Positions 1-9,869 of a stretch of 13,266 nt of DNA are shown piece after piece. The notes under the pieces are model-generated. The model was not told where the DNA came from. It did no database searches and worked only from the letters and a program-made list of their open reading frames with translations. Each line of letters begins with the position of its first letter. Position 1 is the first letter of the stretch. Position numbers and translations under genes: made by a program. The DNA is from Planctomycetota bacterium (GTDB taxonomy: Bacteria; Planctomycetota; Phycisphaerae; FEN-1346; JAACEH01). The DNA is taken from positions 1 through 13,266 of the forward strand of contig JAFGPY010000052.1 of NCBI GenBank assembly GCA_016935955.1, written 5' to 3'.

Positions 1-57
1 CAGCACCCGTTGCCGCAAATCCATAGAGTAGGTCTTCATGCCTACTCTATCGGCCAT
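1..57 (-). CDS. IS630-type transposase, N-terminal fragment (runs off the window)
   Basis: Reading the minus strand from the ATG at 57 gives MADRVGMKTYSMDLRQRVL, open to the window edge. The string YSMDLRxRVL just after the start is characteristic of IS630-family transposases, where it begins the N-terminal helix-turn-helix region that binds the element's ends; the DDE catalytic part would lie outside the window. Two starts are possible: ATG at 57, or ATG at 39, which gives MKTYSMDLR and fits the usual family N-terminus better. Neither has a convincing ribosome binding site. A perfect 10-base inverted repeat (23-50) overlaps the start region. I could not locate the terminal inverted repeat or TA target duplication. 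The family call rests on 19 residues, so it is likely but not certain. Confidence 0.6.
   Translation of the reverse strand, partial: MADRVGMKTYSMDLRQRVL
23..50 (-). repeat. Perfect 10-bp inverted repeat over the transposase start
   Basis: Bases 23-32 (atagagtagg) are the exact reverse complement of 41-50, with an 8-base loop at 33-40. In the transposase mRNA the loop contains the candidate AUG at 39-37, and the stem base touches the AUG at 24-22. It could control translation or be part of a DNA-binding site; the repeat is seen directly, the role is inferred. Confidence 0.6.
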
Positions 58-103
58 GACCACAAGCAAACGTGAACTGCTCTAGAAGCCCTCTGACCGC
101 CGG

Positions 104-154
104 CATGCTTGTGCCCCTTGGCTTCACTCAGGATCTGCGACAAGCACAAGCATG
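104..154. repeat. 11-bp inverted repeat, catgcttgtgc / gcacaagcatg
   Basis: Bases 104-114 are the exact reverse complement of 144-154, separated by 29 bases. A second inverted pair shares the left arm: gccccttg at 113-120 against caaggggc at 169-176. The two pairings overlap, so different folds are possible. The region lies between the transposase start and the PilZ gene. It may be part of the insertion-sequence end or a dispersed repeat; no function can be assigned. Confidence 0.45.
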
Positions 155-170
155 GCATCCAGCAATCACA

Positions 171-194
171 AGGGGCGCCTCGCGAGCCGCCCCT
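171..194 (-). terminator. Possible terminator hairpin after the PilZ gene
   Basis: Bases 171-177 (aggggcg) pair perfectly with 188-194 (cgcccct), and the interior ctcg/cgag (179-182/183-186) can extend the stem past one mismatch. On the minus strand it starts 27 bases after the PilZ stop codon and is followed by TTGTGATT, only a weak U-run. It is a plausible end for the four-gene signalling operon, but the poor U-tract keeps confidence low. Confidence 0.35.
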
Positions 195-221
195 ACATGT
201 CCGGGAATGCACTTTCAGCGA

Positions 222-548
222 TCAGTTGCTCTGGGGATTGAGGTCCACCAAGTCGGCGAACTCCAGGGCCACGGAGGTCCATTCGCCCATCTTCTGGACG
301 CGGCGGACGCTGGCGGTCCGCGAGATGGTGCGGCTCTTGGGAGCGCTGGGCAATAGCAACTCGATCTCGACATTGACTTCGCTGCCGAGCTTGGGTTCTT
401 TGATGAGCGGCCCGAGAATCATCACGCCGCTGGCACTGATGTCGGCGGTCTTGCCTTTGACAAGCAGCCGCTTGCGTTTGTCCAGTATCCTGGCCGGGCA
501 GGAAAGCGGCGTGCGCTCGTGACGTCGTCGTTCTCGTTGTTCCTGCAA
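222..548 (-). CDS. PilZ domain protein, predicted c-di-GMP receptor
   Basis: Small cytoplasmic protein of 108 residues that is essentially one PilZ domain. Both c-di-GMP-binding motifs are present: RxxxR at R8-R12 (RRHER) and (D/N)xSxxG at D36-G41 (DISASG). PilZ proteins bind the second messenger and change their own conformation or a partner's activity, commonly affecting motility, adhesion or polysaccharide export; the target here cannot be read. It is the last gene of the operon, directly downstream of a diguanylate cyclase. The start is a choice: TTG at 548 has GGAGAG six bases upstream, whereas GTG at 656 would add 36 residues, leaves 4 bases after the cyclase stop, has no visible ribosome binding site and uses rarer codons (AGG, CTA, ATA). 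I prefer 548, but 656 cannot be excluded. Confidence 0.85.
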   Translation of the reverse strand: MQEQRERRRHERTPLSCPARILDKRKRLLVKGKTADISASGVMILGPLIKEPKLGSEVNVEIELLLPSAPKSRTISRTASVRRVQKMGEWTSVALEFADLVDLNPQSN

Positions 549-554
549 GGTTAT

Positions 555-560
555 CTCTCC
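555..560 (-). promoter_or_regulatory. Ribosome binding site favouring the TTG start of the PilZ gene
   Basis: GGAGAG on the minus strand, six bases before the TTG at 548. No comparable site precedes the longer GTG start at 656, so this decides the start. Confidence 0.5.
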
Positions 561-660
561 GCGTTCATCGGATAGCTGCCACCTAGTGTCATTATCGCCC
601 ACGCTGTTGCCGGTCCTTGAACCAATCCGCCCTGCCGGCGCCGCACAGGGGCTCACCGGC

Positions 661-1598
661 CTAGGAATCGCCGTTCTCAGTAACGGATGCCAGTTGGAAG
701 CCCTCGATGGCGGTCTGGTTGCGGCCGTTACGTTTGGCCCGGTAGAGCGCGTCGTCAGAGGCCTTCAGCAGCGGGGTCAGTTCGTCATGGTTGACGTTGG
801 AAGCCACGCCGGCACTGATGGTGATGTTCAGGTTTTTGTCGCCGATAGCAAACGGCGTCTCGCCGACCGTACGCCGTATGTGCTCCGCGGCGTAGAATCC
901 TTCCTCCAGACCGCAGCCCGGCAGGATAACAACGAACTCCTCGCCGCCGTACCGGCCCAGGACATCGTAGATGCGGCACGATTGCCTCAGCCGCTGGGCC
1001 AATTCGATGAGCACTTGGTCTCCGGCCGCATGTCCGTGTACGTCGTTGACCTGCTTGAAGTGGTCGATGTCGATCATCAGAACGGCCAGGGCGGAACGTT
1101 CGCGTCGGGCCCTGGCGAGCGATTCCTCAAGACGTTGCAGCAGAGCCATGCGGTTGAGCGTCTTGGTCAGCCCGTCGGTGGTGGCCTGAATGCTGAGATC
1201 GTGGTTGGCTTCTCTGAGAGCTCGTTCGAGTTCGACGATCCTCGCCCCGGCGTTGATCCGCAATCGCAACTCAGCCGGATCGAATGGCTTGACGACGTAG
1301 TCGTCGGCGCCGGCCTCCAGCCCTTCGACGATCGCCTGCTTGCCGCTGCGGGCGGTCAGGAAAATCACATAGATGTAGTCTCGCGCTTCCCCGGAGCGAA
1401 CGCGGCGGCAGATGTCCAAGCCGGACAGGCCAGGCATTACCAGATCAAGGACGGCCACGCCGATGTCGTTGCGGTCGTTCTCGATCGCCGCCCAGGCATC
1501 GTCACCGTTGTCCACGCTGACGACGGTGTGGCCCCAGGCAGCCAGGTTGGCCTCCAACAGCCGCCGGGTCACGGCCTCATCTTCAGCGATCAGAATTC

Positions 1599-1602
<4 letters not shown>
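661..1602 (-). CDS. Response regulator with GGDEF output, diguanylate cyclase (PleD/WspR type)
   Basis: Cytoplasmic protein of 313 residues that should make c-di-GMP from two GTP when phosphorylated. Residues 1-120 form a receiver: acidic pair E7/D8, phosphoacceptor D53 (LDLVMPG), T83 and K105 (VKPFDP). A short helical linker follows (about 120-137), then a GGDEF domain (about 138-300). The active-site motif is intact as GGEEF (219-223), with the metal-binding D178 in IDIDHFK. R210-IY-D213, five residues before GGEEF, matches the RxxD inhibitory site, so product feedback inhibition is expected. The ATG overlaps the stop of the upstream hybrid kinase as ATGA, with AAGGAG eight bases before it, so translation is probably coupled. 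The obvious phosphodonor is the HPt domain of that kinase; this pairing is inferred from gene order. Confidence 0.95.
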
Positions 1603-4984
<3,382 letters not shown>

Positions 4985-4988
<4 letters not shown>

Positions 4989-6886
4989 GAGTTGCGTCCT
5001 TCCCCGACACCTGTCGCGGCAAATCCAAGGTCGTACGGGGCCTTCAGCCCGGCCCGTTCGGCCATGGCGTTGACCTCGCGTTTCAGTTCAATCATCCGCA
5101 ACTCGCGACCTACGGCCAGTCGCGTAAACTGTTGCTGCTCCTGGAGCAAGGCCTGGGCGCGTCCCTCGCTGCGACGGCGCTCGGTCACGTCGCGGGCCAC
5201 CCCCGCAGTACCGATGACGGCACCCTGATCGTCGAAGACCGGCGTCTTGATCGTTTCGACCCAGACGCGCGGGCCGCCACGGGCCTCCAGTTGCTCGTCG
5301 AAACAGAGGGTCTTGCCCGAAGTCATTACCGAACGGTCGTTCTCATGGTAATGGTCCGCGAGCTCTTGCGGCCAGAGGTCGTGGTCGGTTTTGCCGACGA
5401 TGTTTTCGGGCTTCATGCCGCAGGCTGCGGCAAACGCCCAGTTGACCACCACGTACTTGCAGTCGGTGTCCTTCAGCCAGACTAGGTCGCGGATGTTGTC
5501 GATCATACCGCGTAACTGCTGCCTGCTGGTCCGAAGGGCCGTCATGTTGCGTTTCGACTCGGTCATGTCGTTGCCGATCAGGTTGAGCTGGACCAGACCG
5601 CCATGTTCGTCGTAGTGCAGGCTGGCCGACCAGAGCATGTTCCGCGGCATGCCGGCCGCATCCACCAAGCGGTTCTCGTACTCCGCGGTCCGCACCTTCT
5701 GCTGAGTCCACTGCCGCAACGCGGCCGCCGTGGCCACGCGGTCTTCGGGGTGCACAAAATCCAACGCCGATCGGCCAAACAGTTCCCGGGGGTCGCCCGG
5801 ATAGATGTGTTGCGCCGAACGATTGATGTAGGTAATCCGAAACCGGCTGTCGACCTGCAGAATGATGTTGTCGGTGCCCTCGACGAAGTCGCGGAACATG
5901 GTCTCACTCTGCTTGAGGGCCTCCTGCGACCGGTTCTTCTCGGCAATCTCGCGCTGCAGGTTCTCGTTGGCTCGAGCCAGTTCGTCGGTTCGGTCAGCCA
6001 CCATCCCCTCCAGACGGGCCTGCGAGAACCGAAGCTTTTCGGCCAGGATGTTGAAGCTCGCGGCCAAGTCGGCAATCTCGTCCCGCCCCTTGACTTCGAG
6101 CGTCCCGGCGTGGATGCTGTCCGACGCGCCGGCCATAGCCTGGAAGCTGCGAGCCATGCTCCTCAGACGCCGTCCGGCCACGTAATGAAAAGCCACGGCC
6201 ATGCAGCCGATGAGCACCACCAGACCCAGGGCCAGAACAACTGATTGTTTCGCCAGGTGGGAATTGATGGTCTCCTGGACCCTCTGACGCGGGATGGCCA
6301 CCATGTCCATGGCCATGACGTCACCCACCTGCTGCCCGAAACCGGCTTCGGCGCCGTAACGAGCCAGCAGCGAAGCCGGCGCGTCCTGCGGGTCGCCATG
6401 GCACCGCAGGCAACCCGGTTCCACACGCCGGGCTGCAAAGCGAGCCAAGTGGGGCTTGCCCATGATCGTGATTTCACCGCTCCACGACTCGGCCTTCGGG
6501 TGTTGTGTGAAGTAGTCCAGGATCTGAAGCTCATCGGCCTCGGCCCGATTCTCAGGGTTCCGCGGATTGGCCGACGAGAATTTGATGATGTAGTCCGGGA
6601 ACTGCTTGCGGACCTTCTCGAACACGCTACGGGCAACGAACGAAGTGGACATGGTCTCGGGTTCGAACGTGTCGCCGCCAGCCATCTTCTCGACCCGTGG
6701 ACGAACCTCGTCGGCCACGTATTGACGAATCGCCAGGTCAAACTCCAGGGCCAGCGCGGTCTGTTCACCGATCAACTCGTCAACGTGCTGGCAACTGTCC
6801 GAACGCGCATGCAGGAACAGGAAAATTCCGGACGCGACGCCAACAGCCACGGCGACAACGACATACTTCCCAGTGATACTCTTCAC
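4985..6886 (-). CDS. Membrane sensor with periplasmic c-heme Tll0287-like domain, HAMP and two PAS domains, no output domain
   Basis: A 633-residue protein that appears to perceive a periplasmic redox or ligand signal. An N-terminal membrane anchor (about 8-26) is followed by a periplasmic domain resembling the Tll0287-like/DUF3365 family (about 30-205), with a c-type heme site C159-LR-C162-H163. A second membrane segment (217-237) leads to HAMP (about 237-292, with RDEIADLAASFN), a coiled coil, then PAS domains at about 327-442 and 455-570. The C-terminal tail is helical and carries MIELKREVNAM, a segment I have seen linking PAS domains to outputs. No kinase, GGDEF, EAL or MCP domain follows. 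The next gene, a hybrid kinase, overlaps by GTGA and is the likely partner. Start: GTG at 6886 has GAAAGG six bases upstream and puts the anchor at the N-terminus; GTG at 6925 would add 13 residues. Heme attachment would need cytochrome c maturation. Confidence 0.88.
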
Positions 6887-6892
6887 GGCGTG

Positions 6893-6898
6893 CCTTTC
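6893..6898 (-). promoter_or_regulatory. Ribosome binding site deciding the start of the heme sensor gene
   Basis: GAAAGG on the minus strand, six bases before GTG at 6886. It favours this start over the GTG at 6925, which lacks a clear site. Confidence 0.45.
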
Positions 6899-7122
6899 AC
6901 CGGCTGCAGCGCGCAGCCCGTACACGCCCCCCAGACTCGCTGCTTGGTTTATCGGACGTTAAGGCCGCTCCGTTGAGGCAATTTGTCACCTGAAAGCAAC
7001 GAGGCGCGGGCGCCGAACTCCACACGCTGCAAGCGGTTGTGCCATAACGGCGACGCAGCCGTGCCGAGTGAATGGCACGATCGGCCATCGGCTGACGTCG
7101 CCGCCTCCACGGCACAACGACC

Positions 7123-7151
7123 TTGCGTCGTGGCACAGGGCACCGTAGTAT
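7123..7151 (+). promoter_or_regulatory. Candidate sigma70-type promoter for zwf
   Basis: TTGCGT (7123-7128), 17 bases, then TAGTAT (7146-7151). Spacing is ideal but the hexamers match the consensus only partly (three and four of six). A start near 7158 would give a leader of about 55 bases. A short inverted repeat, acgac/gtcgt (7117-7121/7127-7131), overlaps the -35 box. Confidence 0.35.
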
Positions 7152-7201
7152 TTAAATCGCTGCTGCACCGCCTGATCCATCGGCCTGGCTGCGGCCCATG
7201 T

Positions 7202-7205
7202 GGAG
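7202..7205 (+). promoter_or_regulatory. Ribosome binding site deciding the zwf start
   Basis: GGAG lies seven bases before the ATG at 7213. The in-frame ATG at 7198, five codons upstream, has no such site, so 7213 is the better start. Confidence 0.55.
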
Positions 7206-7212
7206 TCTGCCT

Positions 7213-8754
7213 ATGACTGACCCGTCACCTCGAATCACCGGCCGCACCACGGACACGACGGCGTCGGCGGCCCCCTGCCCGCCGCCGTTCGTGCTCGTGA
7301 TCTTCGGGGCCAGCGGCGATCTGGCGCAGCGGAAGCTCGTGCCGGCGCTGTGGCAACTGGCCCGCAGCGGACGGTTGGCCGACTGCTTCACGATCCTCGG
7401 CTACGCCCGAACCGACATCAGCGACGAGGAGTTCCGCGACCGGATGCACGAGGCCTGCCGCCGGCACGACGGCGACGACTTCGACAGCGAGGCCTGGTCG
7501 CACTTCGCCGCGCGGCTGTTCTACCAGGTCGGGACCTACGATTCGGCCACCGACTTCGAGCGGCTCGACGCCCGCATCGCCCAACTGTCCGGCCGGTCCG
7601 CGCCGCCCACGCGAATCTACTACCTGGCCACGCCGGCCGGAACCTACGAATCGATCATCGAGCACGCCGGGGCCATGCCGTCGCCCGGCAGCCGCCGCAT
7701 TGTCGTCGAGAAGCCGCACGGCCGCTGCCTGGCCGAGGCCCAACGACTGAACGAGTTGCTGGCTCGCCACTTCGCCGAGGACGAGGTCTTCCGTATCGAT
7801 CATTACCTCGGTAAGGAGACGGTGCAGAACATCCTCATTCTGCGCTTTGCCAATACGATCTTCGAACCGCTGTGGAACCGCAAGTACATCGATTACGTCG
7901 AGATTACGGCCGCCGAAACGTTGGGCGTGGACGGTCGCGGCGGCTTCTACGAACAGGCCGGCGCCCTGCGCGACATGATCCAGGGTCACCTGCTGCAACT
8001 GCTGGCCCTGGTGGCCATGGAACAGCCGGCCTCGTTCGATGCCGCGGATGTCCGCGACGAGAAAGCCAAGGCGCTGCGCGGCCTGCGGCCGATCACACCG
8101 GACCTCGTGGCCACCGAGACTGTACGAGGACAGTATGGGCCGGGGCAGGTCGAAGGAAGCGAGGTGCTCGGCTACCGCCATGAAGACCGCGTGGCCGACG
8201 ACTCGAACGTTGAGACGTATGCGGCCCTGACGGCGTGGATCGACAATTGGCGGTGGAAGGACGTGCCGTTCTACCTGCGGACAGGTAAACGTCTGAATCG
8301 ACGCGGCACGGAAATCGCCATCCATTTCCAACGCATCCCGACGTGCCTGTTCAGCAAGCCGGAACTGTGCGCCAGGACGGAACCCAATGTCCTGGTGCTC
8401 CGCGTGCAGCCGCACGAGGGCGTGCACCTGGAACTGAGCAGCAAGGTGCCGGCCGAGGGCCTGAGCATCGGCAGCGTGCAGATGGATTTCAGTTACGCGA
8501 ACCTGTTCGGACGCCGGCCGCCCGAGGCTTACGAGACGCTGCTCGTGGATGTCATGAACGGCGACCCGGCCCTGTTCACGCGCCGCGACCAGGTGGAACT
8601 GGCCTGGGCCTACGTCGATCCGATTCTTGAAGCCTGGGCGACGACACCGGCCAAAGACTTTCCGAACTATGCCGCAGGAACCGCCGGCCCTAAGGCCGCC
8701 GACCGCCTCGCGGCCCGGCACGGCCACCAATGGCGGACGCCCCGCGGACGGTAG
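7213..8754 (+). CDS. zwf: Glucose-6-phosphate 1-dehydrogenase
   Basis: Cytoplasmic enzyme oxidising glucose 6-phosphate to 6-phosphogluconolactone with NADP+ (or NAD+), the first step of the oxidative pentose phosphate pathway. The 513-residue product is of normal length. The nucleotide-binding motif GASGDLAQRKL is at 32-42, EKPHG at 166-170, and the substrate signature RIDHYLGKE at 194-202, where D196 and H197 sit. H259 (in ALRDMIQGH) lies 63 residues after D196, the spacing of the catalytic Asp/His pair in the Leuconostoc enzyme. The start at 7213 is chosen over 7198 because of the GGAG upstream. The gene stands alone: no gnd or pgl is adjacent. It is divergent from the signalling operon and convergent with the DUF2238 gene. 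Confidence 0.97.
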   Translation: MTDPSPRITGRTTDTTASAAPCPPPFVLVIFGASGDLAQRKLVPALWQLARSGRLADCFTILGYARTDISDEEFRDRMHEACRRHDGDDFDSEAWSHFAARLFYQVGTYDSATDFERLDARIAQLSGRSAPPTRIYYLATPAGTYESIIEHAGAMPSPGSRRIVVEKPHGRCLAEAQRLNELLARHFAEDEVFRIDHYLGKETVQNILILRFANTIFEPLWNRKYIDYVEITAAETLGVDGRGGFYEQAGALRDMIQGHLLQLLALVAMEQPASFDAADVRDEKAKALRGLRPITPDLVATETVRGQYGPGQVEGSEVLGYRHEDRVADDSNVETYAALTAWIDNWRWKDVPFYLRTGKRLNRRGTEIAIHFQRIPTCLFSKPELCARTEPNVLVLRVQPHEGVHLELSSKVPAEGLSIGSVQMDFSYANLFGRRPPEAYETLLVDVMNGDPALFTRRDQVELAWAYVDPILEAWATTPAKDFPNYAAGTAGPKAADRLAARHGHQWRTPRGR

Positions 8755-8774
8755 GGGTACGGCCTGCCGTGCCC
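8755..8774 (+). terminator. Hairpin directly after zwf, possible terminator
   Basis: GGGTACGGC (8755-8763) and GCCGTGCCC (8766-8774) form a nine-pair inverted repeat with one T-G pair, beginning at the base after the zwf stop. There is no U-run, so it could stabilise the 3' end rather than terminate. The string gggtacgg recurs at 8817-8824. The 80-base gap separates two convergent genes and holds nothing else I recognise. Confidence 0.3.
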
Positions 8775-8834
8775 GAAGAGATGCCAAGCGGCTATGTGCC
8801 CACAGACCAATCGCGTGGGTACGGTGGCCCCATC

Positions 8835-9482
8835 CTACGTGGTCATTCCTGGAATCTTCCGCATTGACTTGTCCTGCAGCCGGGCCAGCACCAGCACGAC
8901 GAACACCGCGCCACAGGTGGCCATGAGCATGTCCTTCTGGGCGTCCCACTGATCGCCCTGCGTGCCGAGGAACGCTTCGGCCGAAGCACCCTGTGCGGCC
9001 GCAACGGCCCACTCGATCAGCTCGTAGGTGGCGCTGATGGCCAGCGAGATGCAGATGAGGATGAAGGCCAGCCACTTGCCGCGCTTCAGGTCCGACGTCC
9101 GCAGCAGCAGCTCGCGACCGAGCAGTGCCGGAATCACGCCCTGGAAGAAATGGCCCAGACGGTCGAAGTGGTTGCGCTGCAGATCCAGCAGGTCACTGAT
9201 CCAGAACCCGAGCGGCACGCGGGCGTAGGTCCAGTGGCCGCCGGTCATCAGGATCAGCGAGAAGAGCCAGACGAAACAGTAGGTCAGCGTGCTGAAGCGG
9301 AACCGCCGGTACGTGGCCACGAGGATCGCGCCGCCAATGACGGCCGGAGCCACCTCTTCGATCCACGTGACGAAGTCGCGCGGCCCAATGCCCGACCAGA
9401 CCAGGTAGGCCAGCCCGCTTACGAGCAACAGCAGTTGAATCCGCTTCGCGTTGTCAGGCCCACTGCCGCCTTTGGCCATCAT
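8835..9482 (-). CDS. yjdF: DUF2238 / YjdF-like integral membrane protein
   Basis: A 215-residue inner-membrane protein with about five or six hydrophobic segments (about 15-31, 44-58, 64-81, 108-122, 137-156, 187-202). It matches the DUF2238 family, which includes E. coli YjdF, by HFDRLGHFFQG (105-115), YELIEW (153-158) and LGTQGDQWDAQKDM (172-185). The conserved acidic and histidine residues at membrane edges suggest a metal or polar substrate, but the family's function is not established. It is unrelated to the Bacillus protein that named the yjdF riboswitch. The ATG overlaps the upstream gene's stop as ATGA and has AAGGAG five bases before it; ATG at 9479 is an alternative. Family assignment is firm; function unknown. 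Confidence 0.88.
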   Translation of the reverse strand: MMAKGGSGPDNAKRIQLLLLVSGLAYLVWSGIGPRDFVTWIEEVAPAVIGGAILVATYRRFRFSTLTYCFVWLFSLILMTGGHWTYARVPLGFWISDLLDLQRNHFDRLGHFFQGVIPALLGRELLLRTSDLKRGKWLAFILICISLAISATYELIEWAVAAAQGASAEAFLGTQGDQWDAQKDMLMATCGAVFVVLVLARLQDKSMRKIPGMTT

Positions 9483-9802
9483 TGCTGCTCCTTGTCAGGT
9501 TCACCGACCCGATCCGCGCGTTTTGTGACCCCGAATAGCCTACGTACAAGCCACCAGATCAACCACGCGATGTAGAAGGAGTCCGGCAGCGCCGCGATTG
9601 GCATAAAGACAAGGCGGCCAGAGAAGATGCCTAACGGCATGACAAACACGGCCGCGACGCCGGCGAGCGTGCCGAAGATCAGAACCTGAGACCCTTGTCG
9701 TTTGTGCACCAACCAGGATGCGATGACGCTTATATTGGCGGCAACCGCCCCCAGCCAGAACAGGGACAACAGACCGAAGATGATCCATCGTGTAACTGTC
9801 AT
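9479..9802 (-). CDS. Small hypothetical membrane protein
   Basis: I do not recognise a family. From the ATG at 9802 it is 107 residues with three likely membrane segments (about 6-30, 38-58 and 65-90), a basic patch at 87-97 and a charged C-terminal tail, so the tail probably lies in the cytoplasm. It overlaps the downstream DUF2238 gene by four bases (ATGA), which suggests coupled translation and perhaps a two-subunit membrane complex. An upstream TTG at 9850 would add 16 residues, but that extension is encoded by a hairpin repeat at 9811-9840 and looks noncoding. No strong ribosome binding site precedes 9802, so the start is uncertain. Confidence 0.65.
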   Translation of the reverse strand: MTVTRWIIFGLLSLFWLGAVAANISVIASWLVHKRQGSQVLIFGTLAGVAAVFVMPLGIFSGRLVFMPIAALPDSFYIAWLIWWLVRRLFGVTKRADRVGEPDKEQQ

Positions 9803-9810
9803 GCACTCAG

Positions 9811-9840
9811 CCGCGTAGGGTGGCTGCTTGCAGCCACGCG
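9811..9840. repeat. REP-like hairpin repeat (GTGGCTG-CTTG-CAGCCAC)
   Basis: GTGGCTG (9820-9826) and CAGCCAC (9831-9837) are perfectly complementary around a four-base loop, flanked by cgtaggg on the left and gcg on the right. It lies between the purB stop (9870) and the start of the small membrane protein. From memory, closely similar intergenic hairpins are common in planctomycete genomes; this needs a copy count. It may serve as a weak terminator for purB. Confidence 0.4.
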
Positions 9841-9869
9841 ATAAACTCAAGGGGTTGCATGGCGACCTG

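Larger units (their letters stand above)
6887..7212. other. Divergent intergenic region between the signalling operon and zwf
   Basis: This 326-base stretch must hold the promoters for both directions. Open frames through it give no recognisable protein. It contains a possible zwf promoter (7123-7151), a small hairpin (cgtgcc 7060-7065 with ggcacg 7074-7079), and ggcac repeated at 7074, 7111 and 7133, which might be part of an operator but is too short to be convincing. I found no good promoter for the minus-strand operon. The AT-rich patch at 7146-7157 stands out from GC-rich surroundings. Confidence 0.5.

Noticed and set aside
431..441. Not a real position oddity: Ala replacing Pro in the lyase signature [11 protein letters not shown] (residues 431-441 of PurB)
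   Set aside because: As I recall, some functional eukaryotic lyases such as yeast Ade13 also have Ala here, so it does not suggest loss of activity. Numbers given are residues, not bases.
7060..7079. Hairpin cgtgcc/ggcacg as a terminator or operator upstream of zwf
   Set aside because: The stem is only six pairs with an eight-base loop, has no U-run and no second matching site to suggest an operator.
7225..9075. A 616-codon open frame on the minus strand opposite zwf
   Set aside because: It mirrors the zwf codons in GC-rich DNA, has no recognisable domain and runs across the zwf/DUF2238 gap; zwf on the plus strand has all its motifs.
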